DNA from: a virus
Length of the DNA stretch: 42,443 nucleotides
Direction: 5' to 3' (one strand)
Virus record (IMG/VR): IMGVR_UViG_3300009604_000022
Span: 1 to 42,443 of that record
The notes below the pieces were generated by a model. The model had not been told where the DNA came from. It saw nothing but the letters and a program-made list of their open reading frames with translations, and made no database searches. Within the stretch, counting starts at the first letter, position 1, and each line of letters begins with the position of its first letter. Of the stretch, positions 35,005 through 42,409 are shown one piece after another. The position numbers and the translations under genes are program-made.

Positions 35005-37332
35005 TTACGACGAATTATTATTACCCTGCAAGTCTTTTTTTGCATTTATTTCAGCATTTTTTATCGCCTGTTGGACTCCTAAGCCCAATTTTGTATTTTC
35101 TGTATCTGCTTTTGCAGCCATGTTAGCCTGTAAAACTTTTTGCTTTGCTTTAGTATCTCTATAAATATCTTTTGTCTCAGCCTTTACTTCAGCCTTCTGT
35201 TTACTGATTTCCATTTCGGCTGCCATGACTTTGCCTTTAATACCAGCTTGTACAAGTTGTCTTTCAAGGGTTTCAATCGTGCCGTCCTTATCCTTGATCG
35301 CCTCAGATAACTGTTCAACTTGCCCCGATAACTGTGCATATAATGTTTTCCTTTTAGCTATTTGTTCTTTGTTTCTTATATCTGTTTCAGCTAATACAGC
35401 TATATCATCAACTACCCCAAATTGCAGCAACTCTTTTAGCTCAGCAAGATATGCCCATCTATTAACAGGTAATGTAGATCCTGCGACTATCCTTATGTCA
35501 AATTTAGCTGCCGCATAATCATGATACTTACCAATAGCTTCTCCCAGGTCATTATACATAGGAACATTTATCTCTACTTCTCTCTGCTCTTGTAGCGCAC
35601 TAGGTTGTATTATCCTAAATACCTTATGGGCTGTGTATACAGCCTGGGAATATTCCATTACCACTAGACCTACTTGCTTTAATGCTGGCTCTATTACATT
35701 CTTCATCCATTGCTTTACACGACGAGTACCATATTCATCTTGTGCTAGCATACCCCTGTATGTATCATGCTGTCCAGAGACATCACCTTGCATAGAGGAG
35801 TATATACCAGCCAAGTATTCCATATCTCCCTTGCCTTCATTTACAATTTGAAAAAATGCATTAGCTAATGGTGCTGGCAAAATTGGAGTTGGTGGAGTTG
35901 CTCCTGGCCGCACAGGTAATAATGCTCCTGGCGAACTTGAATATTTTTCCCAATGACCAGTATCTATAGAACCTTCTTCATGCATAAATCTAAGAGAGGA
36001 TCCTAGAGAAGCATTATGTACCATTATTTGATGAGCTTTATTCAGTTCTCTTTGTTTGCCAACTAGTGGTGACACCGCTGATGTAGGATAAGGTGTGCCT
36101 GTCCACTTAAAATGAAAAGGTACCAATGGATATTGTGTTATTGTATCTGGGAGTTCTTTTTCGTATAATGTCTTATCCCCTACTACACATGTCTGAGTCA
36201 TTCTTTGCTTGTGAAAGGGAATAACCTCTATAACCATTTTAGCAAAACTTGGATCCTTAACCAAGATATCATACTCACTCTCTGTAACAACCTGATTTCT
36301 AACTTGCTGTATCTGACCAACAAGTTCGGAAGTCATCTGCTGTTCTGCCATCATTAACTCTTCTTCATTAGCCTTCTGCATCTTTTCCATCTCTAGATCA
36401 TATCTAGCTTGAATCATTTGTCCAGATTGTACAGCCTGGTCTAATTGTATTGTCTGTTCTTGTAATGCAACATCCTTTTCAGCCTTCAGCTCCTCCATTT
36501 GTACTGCGACTTGTTCCTTTATCTGCTTTAATTGCTCTGGAGTAGGCTGATCCTGGTAGAATACATTGATATAGGAAACACTTTTCTTTTCCCATAATTC
36601 GAATAGCTCTAGAAACTCTTCGTGCTCTCCTGTTTTTGGATCAATTCCCTCTGATGCAGGTATATCCTTATACGTGAAATCTTTCTGATCTTTACCCAAT
36701 GCTTTTTGAGTATAGGAAAAGTCTTGACTCTCACTAGATGACGCTTTCTTTATCTTATTCTTGAATTCGGGAAAGAGCTCTGCAATATGGCTCTTTGGGA
36801 GCACCTTTCTAATAAGAACATAAGAAGCATCTCTAAACAATAGATCTCTAGACTTTGGGTCTACAAATATGTCAAATGGATCTGGTTGTTCTATTATAAC
36901 CTCACCCATACCATTATCTGCGTCCTTATCCACAGTTATAAGCATATACCCTAAGCCTTTGGTAATAGCATCATTTATAGTATTGCCATATATAGCAGGA
37001 CCATCTGAATTGTACCATATATAATCAGCCATATCAGAAAATACTGCTGCCACATCTACATCAGATCCTTCTGAGCCAACTGCTTGCCATCTAGGATCGT
37101 TAGCAGTACCGTAGAAGTTCAGCATCTCTACTACAGGCGTTATTCTGTTAATTGTAAATGTAGGCATACCTTGTTCTTCTAATGCTAACTTTTCTGCAGC
37201 ACTCATCTGATTATCGTTAGCAAAATCGTATCCCTGTTGATTTACAGTCTCCCAATCGATTCTGGTTCCACTATTGGATCTGTGAAATAACGTCTTTACC
37301 CTCTCTGCTGTTTTATCTTTCTTTTGTCCCAT
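35005..37332 (-). CDS. Portal protein (P22-like)
   Basis: A 775-aa protein forming the dodecameric ring through which DNA enters and leaves the head. Its size matches the P22-type portals (about 725 aa) rather than the 500-aa T7 type. The N-terminus has the family pattern of a fixed TFTINRITPVVEMLNFYGTA (residues about 53-72) followed by a D/N-rich segment and FDIFVDPKSRDLLFRDASYV (about 156-175). Residues about 260-340 are a long Gln/Glu-rich coiled-coil, and the last 120 residues are another Lys/Gln-rich coiled-coil, as in P22 barrel domains. The start has AGAGGG before ATG and overlaps the lysozyme stop as TAATG. Confidence 0.85.
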   Translation of the reverse strand: MGQKKDKTAERVKTLFHRSNSGTRIDWETVNQQGYDFANDNQMSAAEKLALEEQGMPTFTINRITPVVEMLNFYGTANDPRWQAVGSEGSDVDVAAVFSDMADYIWYNSDGPAIYGNTINDAITKGLGYMLITVDKDADNGMGEVIIEQPDPFDIFVDPKSRDLLFRDASYVLIRKVLPKSHIAELFPEFKNKIKKASSSESQDFSYTQKALGKDQKDFTYKDIPASEGIDPKTGEHEEFLELFELWEKKSVSYINVFYQDQPTPEQLKQIKEQVAVQMEELKAEKDVALQEQTIQLDQAVQSGQMIQARYDLEMEKMQKANEEELMMAEQQMTSELVGQIQQVRNQVVTESEYDILVKDPSFAKMVIEVIPFHKQRMTQTCVVGDKTLYEKELPDTITQYPLVPFHFKWTGTPYPTSAVSPLVGKQRELNKAHQIMVHNASLGSSLRFMHEEGSIDTGHWEKYSSSPGALLPVRPGATPPTPILPAPLANAFFQIVNEGKGDMEYLAGIYSSMQGDVSGQHDTYRGMLAQDEYGTRRVKQWMKNVIEPALKQVGLVVMEYSQAVYTAHKVFRIIQPSALQEQREVEINVPMYNDLGEAIGKYHDYAAAKFDIRIVAGSTLPVNRWAYLAELKELLQFGVVDDIAVLAETDIRNKEQIAKRKTLYAQLSGQVEQLSEAIKDKDGTIETLERQLVQAGIKGKVMAAEMEISKQKAEVKAETKDIYRDTKAKQKVLQANMAAKADTENTKLGLGVQQAIKNAEINAKKDLQGNNNSS

Positions 37333-37949
37333 TAATCTAATGCCCTCTGGTTATAAATTTTATTATCTCTCTTCCAGCTCTTTCGCCTATCTACTATAGA
37401 GTCTGGATCTGTTTTCCATCCAGCCCAATGATAATTAATCCAGAAGTCTTCTAGCCCCTGGTCTCCATGTTTCTTTACTTCAGATAGGTTTGCTGCGACA
37501 TGTCCCTCGCCTCTATTGGGTATAGCCATCATGTTTGTCATAAACAGTGCTTTTTGCATATCTGGAGATATTTTTGAAAAGTCATCTGGTAGACTTTTTG
37601 CAAGTTTCATCATAGCATCATTCCCTTGGCTCTTATAGTAATTGTAGAATCTTTGCTTAGCTATTTGTGCCCCCTGATCTTCTCCTATTTCAAATTGAAA
37701 GAGCCCTCTACCAGGTCCATCCTTATAACTTATAACATTGCCGTCCTTACCATACTTATCATTAACCTGTTGAACTGCCCCAGCTTCTCCTTTACTTTCA
37801 TGAAAAGCTATCCTATCTAAATAATCATCAATCTCAGACTCATCTAAATTACTATATACATTTGCATATGAACTCTTTAACTCGTTATAAATTTCAGTAG
37901 GGTCAAATGTTTGGTCAACCTCCCAATTCGTTGCTCTATTATTACTCAT
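37332..37949 (-). CDS. Transglycosylase-like virion lysozyme
   Basis: A 205-aa protein with a lysozyme-like/lytic-transglycosylase core: candidate catalytic Glu51 in RIAFHESKGEAG, then GPGRGLFQFE (residues 78-87) and a helix leading to NYHWAGWK near the C-terminus. This order (Glu in HES, GLFQFE, aromatic C-terminal motif) is typical of peptidoglycan-cleaving enzymes carried in virions, which open the cell wall during DNA entry. There is no signal peptide. Placement next to the portal rather than in the lysis region fits a structural, entry-phase role. No endolysin is visible elsewhere in the window, so it might also contribute to lysis. Confidence 0.7.
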   Translation of the reverse strand: MSNNRATNWEVDQTFDPTEIYNELKSSYANVYSNLDESEIDDYLDRIAFHESKGEAGAVQQVNDKYGKDGNVISYKDGPGRGLFQFEIGEDQGAQIAKQRFYNYYKSQGNDAMMKLAKSLPDDFSKISPDMQKALFMTNMMAIPNRGEGHVAANLSEVKKHGDQGLEDFWINYHWAGWKTDPDSIVDRRKSWKRDNKIYNQRALD

Positions 37950-38107
37950 CTTAATCCGTTCCCACCACGTCGTCTCCCCTTTTGACCCTTTCCCCCGCGT
38001 CTACGTGCCTCAATTACATACTCCCAGTCATGCTCGTTAAATAATGCTCCTTCTACGATCTGTGGTTCTCCATTAATCATAGTGGCAAATACAATAAGTT
38101 TTATCAT
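37946..38107 (-). CDS. Small protein with arginine/glycine-rich basic tail
   Basis: A 53-aa gene bridging TerL and the transglycosylase. Its ATG (38105-38107) overlaps the TerL stop as ATGA and its TGA overlaps the next ATG the same way, so all three are probably translationally coupled. Residues 1-33 are a strand-rich start (MIKLIVFATMINGEPQIVEG) and residues 34-53 are an RGG-like basic tail (EARRRGGKGQKGRRRGGNGL). The tail suggests RNA or DNA binding, possibly near the packaging motor, but I recognise no family. The tight two-sided overlaps and lack of any alternative explanation for the gap support it as a real gene. Confidence 0.65.
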   Translation of the reverse strand: MIKLIVFATMINGEPQIVEGALFNEHDWEYVIEARRRGGKGQKGRRRGGNGLR

Positions 38108-39660
38108 GCTGTTACCCAATGTTTAGCTTTTGGTTTATGTTTATAGTACTCTCCCTTTTTATTTTGCTTAACACCCTTAGGTGGATGTGCAAACTTACAT
38201 GCATATGCTAATGCATCTATAGTATCATCATGACCCATTCTAGGACCGAAAGTTATAATTTCTCGTTGAAGATCATACATATCTTTCTTAATGTGTACCG
38301 AACCGATTGAAAACCTTTGCGCAAGTATTTCTTGAATCCTGTCGCGTTTTGACATTCTATTGCCTGGTTTTTCAGCAATGTACTTAACCGAAAAGTCATT
38401 ACGTCTACGCATTTCTGCCATAAGCGCTTGAAAAACTGGCTTAGACATTGTAGTATCTTCGACTGTGAACAAGCCAGGATGAAAGATGTCATTAAGCTTG
38501 AACATGTAATCAACGATTCCCTTCTTGCCATCTCCGGGTATACCGAGAACAGCGAGGCTACGCTTGCGAATATAGTCCAAAACATACACATTGTTATCTG
38601 GATCAACACCAACAGTAAGTAAAACGCTGAAGTCGCTATCCCTACGAGTAGAATCTGTAGCGGGATCAACACCCGTAAAAACGTTAAGAGGCTTAACATC
38701 ACCCTCAGCGGTATGCAGAAAAGACACCCCAGTTTCTTTATCATGTACAAAACTTCCCTCCCAATACTTAATATGATTTCTAGTAAATATTGCATCTTCT
38801 GCGCTTTGAACTTCCATCATATACTCTTGATAGAACTTCTGAGGAGCTCCAGAATCAGCATAAAATTTCTTTTTTCTCTCCATTTCCTTGTGACCAAACC
38901 AACTTGGCCACAGGGGAGTACCATCATCCTGTATAGCCTTATGTGTTACTACTTTCCAGCTAAAGTCTTTCCCTTCCGCTTTAGATCTACTATAGTTAAC
39001 CAAGATATTATTAATGAAGCTATCATAATGAACGGGAGTGCCATTAATGCGAAGGCGGCCAGTCCCAGGTTCAAGGGCAGGGAATACAACAGCCGTAACA
39101 AGGTTATTAATTTTAGCCCTAGACTCCGGTGTAACGGTATTATTCTCGTCTTCAAAATCATCCAATACAATAAGGTCGTACCTCTTATGTAATTTCGCAC
39201 CACCTCGTATACCTGAAAGGTTAGATTTACTGATAAGCTTAGTCCCATTTTTAAGTTCGATATCATCTTCTGTCCATTTTCTCCCTTTTAGATCACCGAA
39301 ATAATACCGCACTTTATCATTATATTCCAAGTGATATTTTATATAGTCTAAATTAGGAACTGATATCTTGCTAGACGCTGCTACCCATCCATAAAATAAT
39401 GGATCAGAAGCAAAGCAAAAATCATGCATAATACTACATTTAGTCAATACGGTTTTTCCATGGCCCCTAGGCAGTATGACGGCAAGTTGCTTAATATTAA
39501 GATCATTAACAACATCGGCTACTTGATAGTGGAAAAAAGGTGTCTCTGACCGCATAAAATCATCAGGAAGAAATAGCTTACCAAAAGCAATAATGTCTTC
39601 CTTTGCAAGTTTGAGCTCTTCTTCTGCTTGTGATACATTTCTAGTATTAATGTTTGCCAT
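38104..39660 (-). CDS. terL: Terminase large subunit (TerL)
   Basis: A 518-aa packaging motor that couples ATP hydrolysis to DNA translocation and cuts the concatemer. The N-terminal ATPase has Walker A PRGHGKTV (residues 64-71) and Walker B DLIVLDDFED (162-171). The C-terminal RNase H-like nuclease shows GVDPATD (D332), an acidic residue in FTVED (E401) and HDDTIDALAYA (D478/D479). The length is normal for the family and both domains are complete. The start at 39660 is preceded by GGATTTAAAGT, a modest ribosome binding site. The TGA stop overlaps the ATG of a 53-aa gene. The next genes (lysozyme, portal, scaffold, capsid) are the usual head module. Confidence 0.95.
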   Translation of the reverse strand: MANINTRNVSQAEEELKLAKEDIIAFGKLFLPDDFMRSETPFFHYQVADVVNDLNIKQLAVILPRGHGKTVLTKCSIMHDFCFASDPLFYGWVAASSKISVPNLDYIKYHLEYNDKVRYYFGDLKGRKWTEDDIELKNGTKLISKSNLSGIRGGAKLHKRYDLIVLDDFEDENNTVTPESRAKINNLVTAVVFPALEPGTGRLRINGTPVHYDSFINNILVNYSRSKAEGKDFSWKVVTHKAIQDDGTPLWPSWFGHKEMERKKKFYADSGAPQKFYQEYMMEVQSAEDAIFTRNHIKYWEGSFVHDKETGVSFLHTAEGDVKPLNVFTGVDPATDSTRRDSDFSVLLTVGVDPDNNVYVLDYIRKRSLAVLGIPGDGKKGIVDYMFKLNDIFHPGLFTVEDTTMSKPVFQALMAEMRRRNDFSVKYIAEKPGNRMSKRDRIQEILAQRFSIGSVHIKKDMYDLQREIITFGPRMGHDDTIDALAYACKFAHPPKGVKQNKKGEYYKHKPKAKHWVTA

Positions 39661-39730
39661 ACTTTAAATCCATATACATATCCTCAGTAACCTTTTGCTC
39701 TAGGTTTATGCTTATTCCATTCACCCTCCA

Positions 39731-40378
39731 CTACTTGTGTACCTTAGTTAAAAATTCTTTAGGGATTCCTTCATCAAATATATATGTCAAACCTCCTCCT
39801 TGTTTAACAGGGGCAGTTCTTAAGTTATTTTTAGCCCAAGAAGATGGCATTTCAAATTCTAATATACTAGGTCTAGATTTTTCTCCCTTTAAAACATAAT
39901 CCCTTAAATGGCTATATTCTGGAGCTTTACTTAATCTATTAGCATAAGATGCTGCATATTTCTTAGAATCAGTTGTCCAAAAACTATGTTTACCACTTTT
40001 TCCTCCACCTATAAATTTACCATCTTTTACCATCTTACCTTTCCACCATGTAGGCACTCCTCTATACACTGTAACCATTTCTTCACCAGCCTCTTTAGCA
40101 GCTTTTAAGGCTCTTTTACCAGCAACAAACTGTCCGATAATAGGGATAGCTGAAGCTCCGGATAATGCAGCTTCTCCAAACTCCCCTTCAGCAGCATACA
40201 ATAGAGCATCTGCTGCATCAGCTACATTACCAATGGCAGGAGTAAAGCCAGCCACCATGAGCATATTATGAACATCCTCTCTAGTTACTTCTGCTTTATC
40301 TCCCAATAGATCTACAGCCGTCTTATCAGCTGTAGCATGCTGCATCATAGCAAAAGCATTATCATTAATATTCGCCAT
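39731..40378 (-). CDS. Toxin-like protein, putative ADP-ribosyltransferase domain
   Basis: A 215-aa protein that looks like a polymorphic-toxin segment. Residues 44-92 (FTPAIGNVADAADALLYAAE, then ALSGASAIPIIGQ) match the glycine/alanine-rich pre-toxin helices often found before toxin domains in secreted toxins. Residues 102-210 have the layout of an ADP-ribosyltransferase: a strand with Arg (VTVYRGV, R106), a SFWTTD turn (132-137) followed by a helix (KKYAASYA), a strand ILEFEMP, and a C-terminal YIFDEGIPKEF with candidate catalytic Glu203. If so, it would transfer ADP-ribose from NAD to a host target, as T4 Alt and ModA do. It lies between TerS and TerL. The fold assignment rests on motif spacing only. 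Confidence 0.5.
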   Translation of the reverse strand: MANINDNAFAMMQHATADKTAVDLLGDKAEVTREDVHNMLMVAGFTPAIGNVADAADALLYAAEGEFGEAALSGASAIPIIGQFVAGKRALKAAKEAGEEMVTVYRGVPTWWKGKMVKDGKFIGGGKSGKHSFWTTDSKKYAASYANRLSKAPEYSHLRDYVLKGEKSRPSILEFEMPSSWAKNNLRTAPVKQGGGLTYIFDEGIPKEFLTKVHK

Positions 40379-40762
40379 TTACTTTTCTTGATCACTATAC
40401 TTCATAGCACTATCCCTAAACTGATCAAAATCACCTTCATAATTTTCATTAAAGAAAGCTCCAAACTCCTCAAAATAACTCGGATCATTGTCTTTGGGGT
40501 AGTCCAGCCTCTCCCTGAAGAATGATTGTGATAAAGACCCTATATACTGGTCATAATTAAGCTTTTCAAATAATCCAGCATTCTTATCATCTTGATACAT
40601 TCTTTTTAGATATGCTTGTGCCTTTCTATCCATAGAGGCCTGCTCATCTCTGGTGGCTTTAGTATTGTAAAAAGACTCTGTGTATAGATTACCTGTTGTT
40701 TGAGAGCTATTCATCATTGCATCAAAAGCTTTATCATCGGTCTTGCTTACTGTTATCGGCAT
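40379..40762 (-). CDS. Unknown protein sharing an N-terminal motif with the ART-like neighbour
   Basis: A 127-aa acidic, helical protein with a good ribosome binding site (AGGAGATAAAATA before ATG). No family is recognised. The N-terminus contains TDDKAFDAMMNSS (residues 8-20), which resembles NDNAFAMMQHA near the start of the adjacent toxin-like protein. The rest is rich in Asp, Phe and Tyr (YFEEFGAFFNENYEGDFDQF). Its stop TAA directly abuts the ATG of the next gene, so the two are almost certainly co-translated. Possible roles include a co-packaged virion protein or an antidote to the neighbour; neither is shown. Confidence 0.6.
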   Translation of the reverse strand: MPITVSKTDDKAFDAMMNSSQTTGNLYTESFYNTKATRDEQASMDRKAQAYLKRMYQDDKNAGLFEKLNYDQYIGSLSQSFFRERLDYPKDNDPSYFEEFGAFFNENYEGDFDQFRDSAMKYSDQEK

Positions 40763-40777
40763 TATTTTATCTCCTAT

Positions 40778-41056
40778 TTAAAAATCTTTTGTAAATTTAA
40801 TATTATAGTTACCATCTTTAGACTTGTGAAAGTTTTTACCTTCAAGTTCTACACCATAACCATCACCCAGATCGAAACCGGCTGCAACCCTAAGATCTTC
40901 AAGCATACCTTTAGCGGTATTAGTAGGATCCGTGCCATTTCTTATAGCTCTTCCAACATTGGATGCAAGAGCACTAGGCAGATTGTGGTCTAGAGTCAAT
41001 CTCTCTGTAAAACTTTTCCCTTTCATGGGCGTCATATTATCCTTACTATCAGGCAT
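40778..41056 (-). CDS. Conserved-looking small protein, unknown function
   Basis: A 92-aa protein between TerS and the toxin-like module. It starts inside the end of TerS with a good ribosome binding site (AAGGAGATAAAG before ATG), so it is probably translationally coupled. The sequence is polar, with a helical middle (ASNVGRAIRNGTDPTNTAKG) and a C-terminal strand-like section (GYGVELEGKNFHKSKDGNYN). I recognise no family. Because the next two genes look like a cargo/toxin module, it may be a partner of that module, but nothing in the sequence shows this. Confidence 0.6.
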   Translation of the reverse strand: MPDSKDNMTPMKGKSFTERLTLDHNLPSALASNVGRAIRNGTDPTNTAKGMLEDLRVAAGFDLGDGYGVELEGKNFHKSKDGNYNIKFTKDF

Positions 41057-41780
41057 CTTTATCTCCTTCCTTTAGCTGTGGTCTTTCTGCCTCTTCTAAT
41101 TTATCTGGAGTAAAACCTTGGAATAATGCCCCAGTAACAGTGGTTACCTTTGTTGAAGTTTTATCTTCCAGATCTAATATATCACTAAGTTTAAAAAGCG
41201 CCCTCAGGCGCACATCTTCCTTTTCAGCATTCTTAGATGTGTACTGTATATCTTTTAATACAGACTCGTCATCTATGCCTAATTTCTCTAATACTGGCTT
41301 TAGTTCTTCCTTCACTTGACTCCTTATTCTCTCTAATTTCATAAGCTGAGTGGCTCGCTCTGTAGCATAGCCAGATTGCCCTGTTGGGAATGCTTTCATA
41401 TAGGCCTCCGTCATTGGTAGGCCTGCTACCATATACTGAATAAATAGGGTTTCGTGCTTACTATTTGTGGTCCGATCCAAGAGAGTCTCTTGTGGATTCT
41501 TACCGCCAAATGAGTAGATGTGATCTCGCCTACTCGTGTCCATTGTTACGCTCTTCCTGACAGGGAATGTTCCCGTGCAAGTTCCGACGTACTCTCTGAC
41601 CTTATTCCGAGTAAGCATTTCACCCTTTCGAAGTATCTGAATTATGCAGTTATCATCTGCTCTAACCCAATCTCCAATTACAGCCTTTCTCCAGTTTTCT
41701 TGGACTACCAGGCCGCTAGGTAGCTCGTCATCCTCATCGTAAACACGATGGGCAAGTCCATTTACTTTATACTCTCTCAT
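41049..41780 (-). CDS. terS: Terminase small subunit (TerS), with extra N-terminal domain
   Basis: A 243-aa protein. Residues about 105-205 match the typical small terminase pattern: a helix-turn-helix-like start (FIQYMVAGLPMTEAYMKAFP), a helical section rich in Arg/Lys (YATERATQLMKLERIRSQ) and VKEELKPVLEKLGID, as in the Terminase_2 family, which recognises phage DNA and delivers it to the large subunit. Residues 1-95 form a separate strand-rich part (GDWVRADDNCIIQILRKGEM) not found in minimal TerS proteins. The position upstream of the large subunit supports the call. The ATG at 41778-41780 follows AAAGGG at short spacing. The last 8 bases overlap the next gene. Confidence 0.75.
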   Translation of the reverse strand: MREYKVNGLAHRVYDEDDELPSGLVVQENWRKAVIGDWVRADDNCIIQILRKGEMLTRNKVREYVGTCTGTFPVRKSVTMDTSRRDHIYSFGGKNPQETLLDRTTNSKHETLFIQYMVAGLPMTEAYMKAFPTGQSGYATERATQLMKLERIRSQVKEELKPVLEKLGIDDESVLKDIQYTSKNAEKEDVRLRALFKLSDILDLEDKTSTKVTTVTGALFQGFTPDKLEEAERPQLKEGDKDA

Positions 41781-41808
41781 ATCCCTTTGTTATAACCTCT
41801 CCTTACTC

Positions 41809-41821
41809 CTCACTTCGTGAG
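41809..41821. repeat. Perfect small inverted repeat upstream of TerS
   Basis: CTCAC (41809-41813), a TTC loop and GTGAG (41817-41821) make a perfect 5-bp stem in the spacer between the 60-aa gene and the terminase small subunit gene. With the hairpin at 41866-41887 it makes this spacer (41781-41898) the most structured one at the right end. Terminase recognition (pac) sites often lie in or near the TerS gene, so a packaging role is possible but unproven. Confidence 0.3.
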
Positions 41822-41865
41822 TCGCTTAACAGTCGAGGTAATAACTGTGATTAAAATTAATTACT

Positions 41866-41887
41866 CGGCTCGTCGATAGGCGAGTCG
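41866..41887 (-). terminator. Hairpin after the 60-aa gene, weak terminator candidate
   Basis: CGGCTCG (41866-41872) and CGAGTCG (41881-41887) form a 7-bp stem with one mismatch and an 8-base loop; the shorter ACTCG/CGAGT pairing at 41863-41867/41881-41885 is perfect. On the minus strand it lies just after the 60-aa gene stop and is followed by an AT-rich run containing TTTT about ten bases on. This could be a weak terminator, a mRNA processing site, or a protein-binding site near the terminase gene. Confidence 0.35.
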
Positions 41888-41898
41888 AATAAAGTTCT

Positions 41899-42081
41899 TT
41901 AGGCTTTAGCCTTGTCTTTAACCTGTCTTAATATATCTAAAGTTGTTGATACTTCATATTTGTCATCTGCTATAGCTTGAAAGTAATCAACCTCCTTTTG
42001 AATCACATCAACACTCTCTTCGATATACTCTACCTCGTCTGTGTTATCATCAAAAACAATAGTTAAGTTATAAACCTTCAT
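41899..42081 (-). CDS. Small acidic protein, unknown function
   Basis: A 60-aa protein with a strong ribosome binding site (AAAGGAGG, about 5 bases before the ATG). The N-terminal half is acidic and strand-like (MKVYNLTIVFDDNTDEVEYI) and the C-terminal half is a predicted helix rich in Asp and Lys. It resembles the many small early or accessory proteins of phages but I cannot assign a family. It lies just upstream of the terminase small subunit gene, separated from it by a 118-base spacer that holds two inverted repeats. Confidence 0.65.
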   Translation of the reverse strand: MKVYNLTIVFDDNTDEVEYIEESVDVIQKEVDYFQAIADDKYEVSTTLDILRQVKDKAKA

Positions 42082-42130
42082 GCAACCTCCTTTATATTAA
42101 GCATAGTTACTAGTAGTAGTTTACTAGGTC

Positions 42131-42409
42131 TTATAGATATGATGCAAGTTTTTTTTTCAGTTCTAAGTAGCTGGTTTTACAGTACTTAAGAAATACCGAC
42201 CAGCGAGTCGGAATCTGGGAAGTAGATCCTAAACGCTTTTGCAGGTGTTTCTGCAATTTACCTACATCTTTACGCATTGTTACATACTCCTGCAGCAATG
42301 AAGATACATCGTAAATAGCCCTCTGTTGGTTATCTACTTGCAGCTCTAACTGTTGGATATAGTCTGCTAACTGGTTGTATGTAAGTTTCTTTTTCATCTT
42401 TCTTTTCAT
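42131..42409 (-). CDS. Small basic coiled-coil protein, unknown function
   Basis: A 92-aa protein I do not recognise. It opens with a very lysine-rich stretch (MKRKMKKK), followed by a probable coiled-coil of about residues 10-65 (QLADYIQQLELQVDNQQRA, then LLQEYV and KLQKHLQKRL), and ends in a basic, leucine-rich tail. The ATG at 42407-42409 is preceded by GGGGAAAAG, an adequate ribosome binding site; an internal ATG four codons on is possible but has a poorer site. It is the first complete gene on the right and sits upstream of the packaging genes. The charge suggests nucleic-acid contact, but that is inference only. Confidence 0.6.
   Translation of the reverse strand: MKRKMKKKLTYNQLADYIQQLELQVDNQQRAIYDVSSLLQEYVTMRKDVGKLQKHLQKRLGSTSQIPTRWSVFLKYCKTSYLELKKKLASYL

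Noticed and set aside
38104-40378. Identical first residues (MANIN) of TerL and the toxin-like protein as a shared signal
   Set aside because: Similarity stops after five residues and TerL is not a packaged cargo protein; coincidence is the simplest reading.
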